A DNA stretch of 28,333 bases, taken from IMG/VR virus record IMGVR_UViG_3300030450_001814, positions 1 through 28,333 of that record. One strand, 5' to 3'. This document shows, piece by piece, positions 17,026 through 22,600 of this stretch. Each line of letters starts with the position of its first letter. Positions within the stretch are counted from its first letter, which is position 1. The notes beneath the pieces were generated by a model. That model saw only the letters and a list, made by a program, of their open reading frames with translations. It searched no databases and had not been told where the DNA came from. This stretch comes from a virus. The translations under genes and the position numbers were made by a program.

Positions 17026-17740
17026 CTACTAACTCCTTTGGTCTCTCAGCTTCAGCTATTGTTTGATTATCAAAACCCTGAAAAGCTATCCCTGTCATCT
17101 GAGTTACTTTAGTAGAACCCTTATCTTCTAAGTCCATAATATCAGATAATTTAAATAATGCCCTAAGTTTAACATCTTCTTTTTCAGCTCCTTCTGCTGT
17201 GGTTTTAATTCCTTTCAGAATATAAGTTTCATCGATTCCTAATTCTTCAAGTACTGGTTTTAATTCTTCTTTCACTGCCGTTAAAATTCTTTCTGTTTTA
17301 ATTAAGTTAATAGACTTATCATAAGCATACTTCTTATTATTAGTAGGAAAAGCTTTTAAATAAGCATCCTCTGGATTTAACTTTTCTTTAGTTAAATAAT
17401 AAACAAATAAACTTTCTTTACTACTTAATCCTTCTTTCTTCGGTTCCAAAAATCCTGAAAAGGAGTAAATATTTTCCCTTTTAGAAGTATCCATTTTTGT
17501 CGTAGGACGCTGAGTAAAAGTGCCTGTACAAGTGCCAATATAATACACAATTCGATCCTTACCTTTTGATCGAAGCATTTTGCCCCTTCTAAGAATCTGG
17601 ATAACGCATTCATCATCGGCTAAAACCCAATCTCCTAAATCTCCCTCTCTCCAATTGTCAATAACACTTACTTCTTCTGGGGGAGTATCTTCGGGTTCAT
17701 AGACCCTATGATTAATACCGTTTACACGATACTCTCTCAT
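17012..17740 (-). CDS. terS: Terminase small subunit with extra N-terminal domain
   Basis: A 242-residue protein. Residues about 105-210 have the TerS pattern: SSKESLFVYYLTKEKLN with a helix-turn-helix-like DAYLKAFPTNNKKYA, then a helical oligomerisation core (TERILTAVKEELKPVLEELG) and DVKLRALFKLSDIMDL. The first 100 residues form an additional domain (LGDWVLADDECVIQILRRG) not usual in small TerS proteins, of unknown role. TerS recognises phage DNA and starts packaging by TerL, whose gene lies 1.8 kb downstream. Its ATG overlaps the stop of the 39-residue gene. Confident on the core, not on the N-terminal domain. Confidence 0.75.
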   Translation of the reverse strand: MREYRVNGINHRVYEPEDTPPEEVSVIDNWREGDLGDWVLADDECVIQILRRGKMLRSKGKDRIVYYIGTCTGTFTQRPTTKMDTSKRENIYSFSGFLEPKKEGLSSKESLFVYYLTKEKLNPEDAYLKAFPTNNKKYAYDKSINLIKTERILTAVKEELKPVLEELGIDETYILKGIKTTAEGAEKEDVKLRALFKLSDIMDLEDKGSTKVTQMTGIAFQGFDNQTIAEAERPKELVDGKK

Positions 17741-17859
17741 TACTTCCCTTCTTTTAAATCTTCTTTCTGATATAAATAGTCTAAGCTATCTGTTTCTTCA
17801 CCATGTATTTTGGTGCCAGGTCTAACATTTAAATCCTTTGCCAGCTTACCAGTAACCAT
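17740..17859 (-). CDS. 39-residue protein, possibly the end of a broken longer gene
   Basis: A short frame (MVTGKLAKDLNVRPGTK start) with GGGGAG six bases before its ATG at 17859 and a TAATG overlap with the TerS start, so it is probably translated. The same frame continues upstream without an ATG through PYSGDIHPVGEKH to an in-frame TGA at 17899-17901, and then through DPKKVPAGHHI. These upstream residues look like real coding sequence, so this may be the surviving or re-initiated 3' part of a longer gene. Function unknown. Confidence 0.5.
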   Translation of the reverse strand: MVTGKLAKDLNVRPGTKIHGEETDSLDYLYQKEDLKEGK

Positions 17860-17941
17860 ATGTTTCTCCCCAACTGGGTGAATATCTCCAGAATAAGGTC
17901 ATATATGATGTCCTGCTGGTACTTTCTTTGGATCTATGTTT

Positions 17942-18136
17942 TTATTTTTTTCCAACCGCAACCTTTTTAACTTTCTTTTTCGAAACCTTAGAAGCTACCT
18001 TTTTTGGTTTTTCTTCTAGAGAACTAATCTTTTCCTCTAGTAATATTAATTTTTTTCCTAAAAGCAGTAGGTATTTTTCTAACTCATCACAACGCTTATC
18101 TGTATGTCTTTTAACAGACCAACCATCTAAACTCAT
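17942..18136 (-). CDS. Small coiled-coil protein with Lys-rich tail
   Basis: A 64-residue protein: residues 14-43 are a Leu/Glu/Lys heptad-like helix (LEKYLLLLGKKLILLEEK), then a Lys/Val tail ending VAVGKK. It stops at a TAA just after a run of seven A. Removing one base from that run would fuse it in frame with the DPKKVPAGHHI segment that follows. The ATG at 18136 is preceded by GGGAGGGTT. Coiled-coil oligomer with a basic, possibly DNA-binding tail; role unknown. Confidence 0.55.
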   Translation of the reverse strand: MSLDGWSVKRHTDKRCDELEKYLLLLGKKLILLEEKISSLEEKPKKVASKVSKKKVKKVAVGKK

Positions 18137-18175
18137 AACCCTCCCTGTTTAATTGCGCGAGCGAAGCGAGTAAGA

Positions 18176-18193
18176 CAATTGCGTTAGCAATTG
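18176..18193 (-). other. Perfect hairpin between small genes
   Basis: CAATTGC and GCAATTG (7 base pairs) enclose a four-base loop, just after the stop of the 60-residue gene. No T-run follows in the late-strand sense, so not a standard terminator. Beside it is a short GC-rich run of GCGAGCGAAGCGAG. Could be an RNA-processing or regulatory stem. Confidence 0.4.
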
Positions 18194-18197
18194 ATAA

Positions 18198-18380
18198 TTA
18201 TGCCTCACCAGGCTCACCATCATATATTTGCCAATAACCTCTAGGCACCTCTATGTGACTAGGAACCTCTCCAAAAGCAGGTGTTTCTGTATGATCACCC
18301 TCTATATACTCTTGTATATGTTCTACAGTCTCATCATCATCATCGTAAACAATTTCTAGTATATATTTCTTTATAGCCAT
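18198..18380 (-). CDS. Small acidic protein, unknown
   Basis: A 60-residue protein with a strong AGGAGGTTAT site before the ATG at 18380. The N-terminal KKYILEIVYDDDDETVEHIQEYIEG suggests a beta strand, an acidic loop, then a helix; the second half has EVPSHIEVPRGYWQIYDGE. It is the first gene downstream of the best promoter in the window, so it probably opens the late transcript. No family recognised. Confidence 0.65.
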   Translation of the reverse strand: MAIKKYILEIVYDDDDETVEHIQEYIEGDHTETPAFGEVPSHIEVPRGYWQIYDGEPGEA

Positions 18381-18414
18381 ATAACCTCCTTTATTTACGA
18401 TAATTCAGTGTACT

Positions 18415-18443
18415 AGTTTACTACCAATAAAATTAAATGTCAA
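18415..18443 (-). promoter_or_regulatory. Sigma70-type promoter for the late operon
   Basis: On the minus strand a perfect -35 TTGACA (18438-18443), a 17-base spacer and a -10 TAAACT (18415-18420) lie about 35 bases upstream of the 60-residue gene. The 162-base gene-free gap around it contains A/T runs and an inverted repeat just upstream of the -35. It is the best promoter match seen in the window. Confidence 0.65.
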
Positions 18444-18453
18444 CACTTTTTTT

Positions 18454-18493
18454 TTTCTGTGTAACTAATAATAAAATAAGGCACTTACAGAAA
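18454..18493. repeat. Inverted repeat upstream of the late promoter
   Basis: Arms TTTCTGT(G)TAA (18454-18464) and TTACAGAAA (18485-18493) pair over 9-10 positions with one bulged base. They lie 10 bases upstream of the -35 box, where an activator or repressor could bind. A run of T lies next to the left arm. The binding protein is unknown. Confidence 0.4.
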
Positions 18494-18542
18494 TTATGCA
18501 ATGTTTTTATTTTTTAAAATTCGTAGTATGTTATAATTCCTA

Positions 18543-18917
18543 TTATAACTCTATTATTGCATACTCTACAGCTTGAGTGCCAGTGCTTGAAACTGCCCAT
18601 AAAGCAGTTAACCCTGCAGTCTTTATTACACATGATTCTCCACCGTATAATCTACATATATGGTCAGTAGCATCTGCAATAGACTCTCGACCGAAAGTTA
18701 CATAGTTAGCAGAGTTTGTACCTAGGTTTTTTAAGTATATCCAACCATATGTTGTTATATCTCCATGGTCAGTTATTTGCTCATTAGTAGATACTTGCTG
18801 AACACCAGTAGTCCACGCATCACCAGCCATATCATCATTAAACACTTCTTGACGTGCAAATTTTGCACCATTCTTTTCAGCTGTAATAGATAAACTAACT
18901 TTTATCTCGTTTGCCAT
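18543..18917 (-). CDS. Small beta-rich virion protein candidate
   Basis: A 124-residue protein starting at 18917 after GGAGAAAAAAGAC, overlapping the upstream gene by 23 bases. The sequence is beta-rich with Thr/Ala/Gly (TTYGWIYLKNLGTNSANYVTF, then a late SSTGTQAVEYAIIEL). This pattern recurs in small capsid or tail-spike-associated proteins that often end with a strand of alternating hydrophobics. The stop lies within an 8-base-pair hairpin (18530-18549). Not assigned to a family. Confidence 0.6.
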   Translation of the reverse strand: MANEIKVSLSITAEKNGAKFARQEVFNDDMAGDAWTTGVQQVSTNEQITDHGDITTYGWIYLKNLGTNSANYVTFGRESIADATDHICRLYGGESCVIKTAGLTALWAVSSTGTQAVEYAIIEL

Positions 18918-19125
18918 TGTCTTTTTTCTCCTTTGCTTTTAGATTCTTCTCAGCCATTTTTTTAATAAACTTTTGAAAGTCATCATTATCCTTCTTGTAA
19001 TTCAGATATAAATCGAACACTTTTACGTAATTCGTTAATACCTGCTCTGTCATCATTTGTCTTTGACCTAAATGATTTATCTCCCGAACTATGTCTTTGT
19101 TTGTCGGTTTCTTTTTGTTTGCCAT
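18895..19125 (-). CDS. Small basic helical protein, unknown
   Basis: A 76-residue protein. I chose the ATG at 19125 because AAGGAGAGAGAAA lies directly before it; the frame is open to 19149 without a comparable site. Composition is Lys/Asp/Asn-rich, and residues 5-65 look like two or three helices (NKDIVREINHLGQRQMMTEQ, then YVKVFDLYLNYKKD). The tail is Lys-rich and probably unfolded. Overlaps the next gene's start, so likely coupled. No family recognised. Confidence 0.6.
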   Translation of the reverse strand: MANKKKPTNKDIVREINHLGQRQMMTEQVLTNYVKVFDLYLNYKKDNDDFQKFIKKMAEKNLKAKEKKDNGKRDKS

Positions 19126-19168
19126 TTTCTCTCTCCTTATTTGGGCCATCCTGGCTCACCACTTCTGA

Positions 19169-19267
19169 TCAGCCACCTTCAAAACCACAGAATTGACATC
19201 TGTATTTACAGTTAACAGCATATGCAGTGCTACCACACCCTAAACATGTTACTCTTAAAGTAGGCAT
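19169..19267 (-). CDS. 32-residue zinc-knuckle microprotein
   Basis: A very short frame, MPTLRVTCLGCGSTAYAV then a second cluster, with CxxCG at Cys8/Cys11 and CxxCG at Cys24/Cys27 plus Cys20. Two CxxCG knuckles about 12 residues apart are a minimal zinc ribbon. The ATG overlaps the stop of the upstream 52-residue gene (TAATG), consistent with coupled translation. The next gene starts about 44 bases downstream. Too short to assign by family; the cysteine pattern makes it more than chance. Confidence 0.55.
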   Translation of the reverse strand: MPTLRVTCLGCGSTAYAVNCKYRCQFCGFEGG

Positions 19268-19425
19268 TACTTAGTTAGTTTTCTTAACTCTATACTATTT
19301 ACTAATGGATGTTTTAAGTCTAAGTCCATTTCTTTCATAATATCTGTAACCTCATCATCATTTAATGGGGTTGCAAAAGATACCTGAAATGTAATGTTCA
19401 TCTGTGTATGTTTCTTGTTATTCAT
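19267..19425 (-). CDS. 52-residue protein, first gene on the late strand
   Basis: Frame starting ATG at 19425 (MNNKKHTQMNITFQVSF), with a possible internal start at the second Met. Strand-like start, then a DDEVTDIMKEMD helix. No good ribosome site is visible upstream, which lowers confidence, but the TAATG overlap with the zinc-knuckle gene and typical codon use support it. Not recognised. Confidence 0.5.
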   Translation of the reverse strand: MNNKKHTQMNITFQVSFATPLNDDEVTDIMKEMDLDLKHPLVNSIELRKLTK

Positions 19426-19500
19426 AATAGATTGCTAATTTACATAGTAACTTTTAAAAATACAAGCATTTTATCATACGGTCTTATATACATGTGATTA

Positions 19501-19519
19501 CCCCTTACGGGGATTTTTT
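19501..19519. terminator. Hairpin with T-run in the divergent region
   Basis: CCCC-TTAC-GGGG followed by ATTTTTT on the plus strand. It looks like a short rho-independent terminator for plus-strand transcripts, placed about 100 bases before the first early gene. It could shield the early promoter from read-through. On the other strand the loop reads GTAA (GNRA type). Confidence 0.45.
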
Positions 19520-19559
19520 GCTATCGCTTTTTAGTTATTTTTGATTTGGTTTTTTTGAT

Positions 19560-19577
19560 TATAATTTATTTTATAAT
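19560..19577 (+). promoter_or_regulatory. Early promoter -10 candidates
   Basis: Two TATAAT boxes at 19560-19565 and 19572-19577 lie in a T-rich stretch 25-40 bases upstream of the first plus-strand ribosome site (AAGGAGGG, 19601-19608). No good -35 at the standard spacing (TTGATT at 19541 is too close to the first and too far from the second), so the promoter is likely but not firm. Confidence 0.4.
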
Positions 19578-19700
19578 TGTTTTTGTATGTTAACTTAATA
19601 AAGGAGGGCTCAAGCTTTCATAAGAAATAAGAACTACAGTAATACAACTATTCAGATCGGTAAAGGTCAAGCAGTTACTAAAGCTTTAAAGGCTAGTATC

Positions 19701-19910
19701 ATGCTCGAAGCACAACAAGCATTAGCTTACTTACCTGCAGAGGATAAGATAAACATGGCTCTTGCACTTGTAGCTGCACCTGCTATTGACGATACCAACA
19801 CTATACAAGCTATAGCTGTTGAGGCGACTGAGCAACTTGAAAAGGCTAATGCCACAGTAGAGAAGCTTAAGGCGCAGTTGGCTAAAACTGGCGGTGACAA
19901 CAACGAATAA
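19701..19910 (+). CDS. Small helical protein, first early gene; true start uncertain
   Basis: From the first ATG it encodes 69 residues: Ala/Leu-rich helices (EAQQALAYLPAEDKINMALA), then a coiled-coil segment (EQLEKANATVEKLKAQLAKT) and a polar GGDNNE tail. But there is no ribosome site before this ATG, and the frame is open back to 19602, where a strong AAGGAGGG lies with no ATG, GTG or TTG after it. The extra residues (RNKNYSNTTIQIGKGQAVTK) look coding. An ATA at 19620 may be the start. Function unknown; a small oligomeric early protein. Confidence 0.55.
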   Translation: MLEAQQALAYLPAEDKINMALALVAAPAIDDTNTIQAIAVEATEQLEKANATVEKLKAQLAKTGGDNNE

Positions 19911-19948
19911 TACTATTGGCACGTGTTATTGGATGTTGTTTGAGGTTT

Positions 19949-19988
19949 GGGAGAACCTTGTCCGATGAATTACCAATCTCCCTTTTTT
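19949..19988 (+). terminator. Terminator-like hairpin after the first early gene
   Basis: GGGAGA (19949-19954) pairs with TCTCCC (19977-19982), followed directly by six T. The loop is long (22 bases). The 5' arm can instead take part in another hairpin (AGGTT/AACCT at 19943-19947 and 19954-19958), so the two folds exclude each other, as in an attenuator. Confidence 0.5.
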
Positions 19989-20051
19989 ATGTATTAACTC
20001 TATTATCATATGGATAGTGAGTTACTATTAACTGGATAAGGAGAAGAGATT

Positions 20052-20186
20052 ATGTCATATCTTGGATTATCAAAAGACCACTGGATGTTCTGTAATACTA
20101 GTGGCATAGTCTATGGTGTATCATTAGCACAAGCAAGTACGCAAGGACAAGCTTGGGAAATGGCGTTTACGCACTTCTATGCCTAA
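20052..20186 (+). CDS. 44-residue protein, unknown
   Basis: MSYLGLSKDHWMFCNTSG start, with AAGGAG and a 6-9 base gap before the ATG. Aromatic and small residues, with GQAWEMAFTHFYA at the end. No membrane segment. The ribosome site and a normal stop make it a probable small gene, but nothing identifies it. It lies between a terminator-like hairpin and a structured RNA region. Confidence 0.5.
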   Translation: MSYLGLSKDHWMFCNTSGIVYGVSLAQASTQGQAWEMAFTHFYA

Positions 20187-20207
20187 TATATATATAGACT
20201 TATACCA

Positions 20208-20349
20208 GACTACCACCTGTCTTCCCGTTGTAGTTTGAGATCGTTAATAGCGAGGGCACTACTTGGGGTGTTTGTAAAGCCAAGCCACTTAATTGTGCGG
20301 TAGTCAAGGATGAATCAGGGCGAACCTGAGGTCCAGACAACACCTCGCT
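20208..20349 (+). ncRNA. Structured RNA element upstream of a small Cys gene
   Basis: About 190 bases here (20187-20377) hold no gene. Seen pairings: AGCGAGG (20249-20255) with CCTCGCT (20343-20349); inside it GCAC/GTGC (20256-20259, 20295-20298) stacked on CTTGG/CCAAG (20262-20266, 20280-20284); and TCAGG/CCTGA with a GCGAA loop (20315-20329). A further GACTACC (20208-20214) can pair with GGTAGTC (20299-20305), which would cross the outer stem as a pseudoknot. The outer stem ends shortly before the next ribosome site. It may be a cis-regulatory RNA. No known motif recognised. Confidence 0.45.
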
Positions 20350-20377
20350 TATACCATTATTTAACTAGGAGTACACA

Positions 20378-20521
20378 ATGATGTGTAAATGTGATGAAGG
20401 ACTAATAGATAGTCTTAAAGAGCAGGAATGTCCATTGGAAGATATGGCCATGTTATTAATGTTCTTTGAGGGCATACACAGTGCTGATTGCGAGCATTGT
20501 GATCTATTTATTGCGGGATAG
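20378..20521 (+). CDS. 47-residue Cys-containing protein, overlapping the tRNA
   Basis: Starts MMCKCDEGLIDSLKEQEC after a TAGGAG site. It has a CxC at the N-terminus and CxxC near the end (DCEHCDL), which could bind one metal. The middle is a short Met-rich hydrophobic helix (DMAMLLMFFEG). Its stop codon lies inside the first bases of the tRNA gene, so mRNA processing of the tRNA would remove the end of this gene. Function unknown. Confidence 0.5.
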   Translation: MMCKCDEGLIDSLKEQECPLEDMAMLLMFFEGIHSADCEHCDLFIAG

Positions 20522-20583
20522 AGGAATGGTACCTCACTTGGCTCATAACCAAGAGGTTGGCAGTTCGAGTCTGTCTCCCGCAT
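20512..20583 (+). tRNA. tRNA with CAT anticodon (Ile2 or Met)
   Basis: Full cloverleaf read by eye: acceptor TGCGGGA/TCCCGCA (7 of 7), T8-A9, D stem GAGG/CCTC, anticodon stem CTTGG/CCAAG with loop CTCATAA (anticodon CAT at 20544-20546), a five-base variable region and T arm GGCAG/CTGTC with loop TTCGAGT. CCA is not encoded. The anticodon stem lacks the three G-C pairs of initiator tRNA. The phage uses ATA heavily, so an Ile tRNA with lysidine-modified CAT is attractive, but elongator Met cannot be excluded. Confidence 0.9.
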
Positions 20584-20587
20584 CAAA

Positions 20588-21250
20588 TTTCGTAAGAAAC
20601 GGCAGTATCATGTCGTTAGGATAAGCATAGTAATATGCCCAAAGTTATATGTTGTGTAAGTATCGAGCAATGTATGCACCAGTAATGGCCCAAAGATACA
20701 AGCTTCTACATATTATGTCTCTACGGCACGAGATATAGTATCATCAAGATGGTAATTGATGTGAGTATGGTAACATACAATAGAATAAGGAGTAGGAATA
20801 ATAGCTTGAGTGTGACTGCAAGAGCGTATTCCAGTATTATGGTTAATCCTTTAGTGATAAAGGGCGACACCAGACATACCATAGTTTATAATATGTCAGT
20901 TATAAATTGTAGTGTTAAGCGTAGTATTTACTGTCTTGAAAGAGATAGCAAGCTACCCTGTGAGCGACTTAACACAATAACTATTATCGGTCAAAAACAG
21001 ATAAATAGAAAAACTGCCACAGCGATTAGGAGCATAGGGCTCTAAATACTTAAATCTTTTGCAATATCAGAGAGCATACTTGGCCTCAAGCTTAGTGTGT
21101 GTTGTGATGAAAGTACTATACAGGTGGGCACATTTGTATAGCTATTAGTAGTTGCTGAAATAGCCTAATCGTAAAGAGTGATAGTCTATAACTATTGAGC
21201 CTGTTAGTGTACTTAGAGCAATCTAAGTGGATAAGGACAAAACCACAGCG
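20588..21250 (+). ncRNA. Probable large structured RNA next to the tRNA
   Basis: The 742 bases between the tRNA and the next gene (20584-21325) have no credible gene but many hairpins. GNRA-capped ones: TTTC-GTAA-GAAA (20588), GCATA-GTAA-TATGC (20625-20638), CCA-GTAA-TGG (near 20680), CCTTTA-GTGA-TAAAGG (20848-20863) and ACTTAGA-GCAA-TCTAAGT (21211-21228). Others: AACGGCA/TGTCGTT (20598-20617), ATTATGGT/ACCATAGT (20836-20885, enclosing the GTGA hairpin) and CTATACA/TGTATAG (21116-21141). Large ornate phage RNAs such as GOLLD and ROOL sit beside tRNAs; this could be such an RNA or a new one. Ends are approximate. Confidence 0.55.
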
Positions 21251-21325
21251 TGGAATGTAGTCTGAAAGTGCTAACGAATAGAATGTAATCTCAATTCTAT
21301 AACAATTTTAACTTAACCTGGAGGT

Positions 21326-21490
21326 ATGATGCCTGAAGAACTATTTAAGGACTTAAGAAAGGTTGTTAAATATTTATATGATATAGAACAACACGATTGG
21401 GAAGAGAAAGGCAATCCTGATGACCATATATTTCATTCATTTAATAATGTAAAGAACTATTTAGTGGGGAGGAAAGAATGGGACAAGTAA
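21326..21490 (+). CDS. 54-residue protein, unknown
   Basis: MMPEELFKDLRKVVKYLYD start, with GGAGGT just before the ATG pair. Helical and acidic, with His and Asp in the middle (QHDWEEKGNPDDHIFHSF). It overlaps the next gene by 13 bases. Probably a real small early gene; no family recognised. Confidence 0.55.
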   Translation: MMPEELFKDLRKVVKYLYDIEQHDWEEKGNPDDHIFHSFNNVKNYLVGRKEWDK

Positions 21491-21681
21491 GTGAAGCTTT
21501 AGTAAATTTTTTAATCAATGGTGGTAGCGACTTAGGATTTGATGAAGGTTGTTGCCCTAAGATTAATGAATTTAAAACTATACTAAAAGAAAGAGTGCCT
21601 GTATGGCATTACTATGGGTATCAAAGTGAAGAAGAATACTATGATGCCATGTTTGATGATAATGAACCAATTGAATATTAA
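21478..21681 (+). CDS. 67-residue acidic protein, unknown
   Basis: GGGGAGG five bases before the ATG at 21478. Helical first 20 residues (QVSEALVNFLINGGSDL), then a loop with two adjacent Cys and acidic aromatic tail (GYQSEEEYYDAMFDDNEP). A possible small regulatory or inhibitor-like phage protein. It is followed by the phosphatase gene after 12 bases, so co-transcribed. Not recognised. Confidence 0.6.
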   Translation: MGQVSEALVNFLINGGSDLGFDEGCCPKINEFKTILKERVPVWHYYGYQSEEEYYDAMFDDNEPIEY

Positions 21682-21693
21682 TTTGGAGGAAAA

Positions 21694-22191
21694 ATGAAGC
21701 GAGCAATAATATGTGACGTGGATGGAACAATAGCTTTGATGGATTTTAAGAAAAGAACACCTTTTCAGTATATTAAAGCTAATGAAGATAAGCCTAATGA
21801 TAATATTATTAGGTTGTTATTAAATACTGCTAAAGCTGAAGAAGCTTTTATTATATTCCTATCAGCAAGAGAGAATGTAACCTTTCCTACTGAACGTAGT
21901 AAATATAATACTGCTTATGATCTAACTGAAAGCTGGATTAGAAAGCATGTGTTTAATGATTATACTGGTACTCAATGGTATGATAATTGGGGTATTAGTG
22001 GCTGGCAATTAATATTGCGAGACAAAGGTGATTATAGAAAAGATTGTTATGTTAAGTATGACTTATATAACAAGCGCATCAAAGACAATTATGAGGTTTT
22101 TTATGTTTTTGATGATCGTAACCAAGTCGTAGATATGTGGAGAAACGCTCTTGGCCTAACCTGTCTGCAAGTTGCAGATGGAAACTTTTAA
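21694..22191 (+). CDS. HAD-family phosphatase, polynucleotide kinase 3'-phosphatase type
   Basis: A 165-residue HAD enzyme: motif I CDVDGT (Asp8 nucleophile, Asp10 acid/base), motif II FLSAR (Ser57), motif III lysine near RKDCYVKYDLYNKR (121 or 127), motif IV VFDDR (Asp140, Asp141). The order and the VFDDRNQVVDMWR...CLQVADGNF ending match the 3'-phosphatase half of T4 polynucleotide kinase. The kinase half is absent. Likely removes 3'-phosphates from DNA or RNA, for repair of nicked tRNA or DNA during infection. TTTGGAGG precedes the start. Fold is certain, substrate inferred. Confidence 0.85.
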   Translation: MKRAIICDVDGTIALMDFKKRTPFQYIKANEDKPNDNIIRLLLNTAKAEEAFIIFLSARENVTFPTERSKYNTAYDLTESWIRKHVFNDYTGTQWYDNWGISGWQLILRDKGDYRKDCYVKYDLYNKRIKDNYEVFYVFDDRNQVVDMWRNALGLTCLQVADGNF

Positions 22192-22205
22192 TGTGGAGGA
22201 GAAAT

Positions 22206-22430
22206 ATGAAACATTTAAGTAATATAGTACCTGTAACAAAATATGTATGGTATTACACTATGCTATTTATTAGTTATATGTTATTTAGAAACATTTTTAC
22301 TTCTAATTCATATTTATGGTGGCCCTTTAAACATTGGATACAAGATCACACATTTGAATCTATGTTTATATTGGCTATCATAGGATATATATGTAGGACT
22401 AGATGTTCTAGAAAACATGGAATTGGATAA
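22206..22430 (+). CDS. Small two-helix membrane protein
   Basis: From the ATG at 22206, preceded by GGAGGAGAAAT, 74 residues (the frame is open further upstream but inside the phosphatase). Two membrane segments, about residues 13-31 (YVWYYTMLFISYMLF) and 50-63 (FESMFILAIIGYI), joined by a Trp-rich loop, then a short basic tail with two Cys. Small inner-membrane proteins in early phage regions often act in host takeover or superinfection exclusion. Role here unknown. Confidence 0.6.
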   Translation: MKHLSNIVPVTKYVWYYTMLFISYMLFRNIFTSNSYLWWPFKHWIQDHTFESMFILAIIGYICRTRCSRKHGIG

Positions 22431-22439
22431 GGGGGTGAT

Positions 22440-22586
22440 ATGATGAAATGTATTAAACAATTATCCACAAGTAAGATAGTAAGAACAAATGATGGAGCTG
22501 CTGCAATGAAAGTAGCTTCTGGAGACTGGACATACATTGCTAAGAAAGAATGGAAAGAGAAAGTCAGAGATAGTAAGTTAAATTAA
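22440..22586 (+). CDS. 48-residue protein, unknown
   Basis: MMKCIKQLSTSKIVRTNDG start with a GGGGGTG ribosome-site-like run just before it. Basic, with DWTYIAKKEWKEK helix near the end. It lies nine bases from the preceding stop and 14 before the Ubl gene, so it is in the same transcript as the conjugation cassette and might belong to it. No family recognised. Confidence 0.55.
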   Translation: MMKCIKQLSTSKIVRTNDGAAAMKVASGDWTYIAKKEWKEKVRDSKLN

Positions 22587-22600
22587 CAATAGGAGGGCAT

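Noticed and set aside
17945-17951. Programmed -1 frameshift at the A7 run
   Set aside because: The plausible continuing frame is +1 (or one base lost), and a -1 shift meets a stop after three codons, so a classic slippery-site event does not fit.
20208-20349. tmRNA or group I intron
   Set aside because: No tRNA-like ends with a tag frame and no intron core or split gene visible.
20749-21045. 98-codon open frame on the plus strand
   Set aside because: No ribosome site, odd amino-acid mix, and it overlaps nested hairpins such as CCTTTA-GTGA-TAAAGG; more likely part of a structured RNA.
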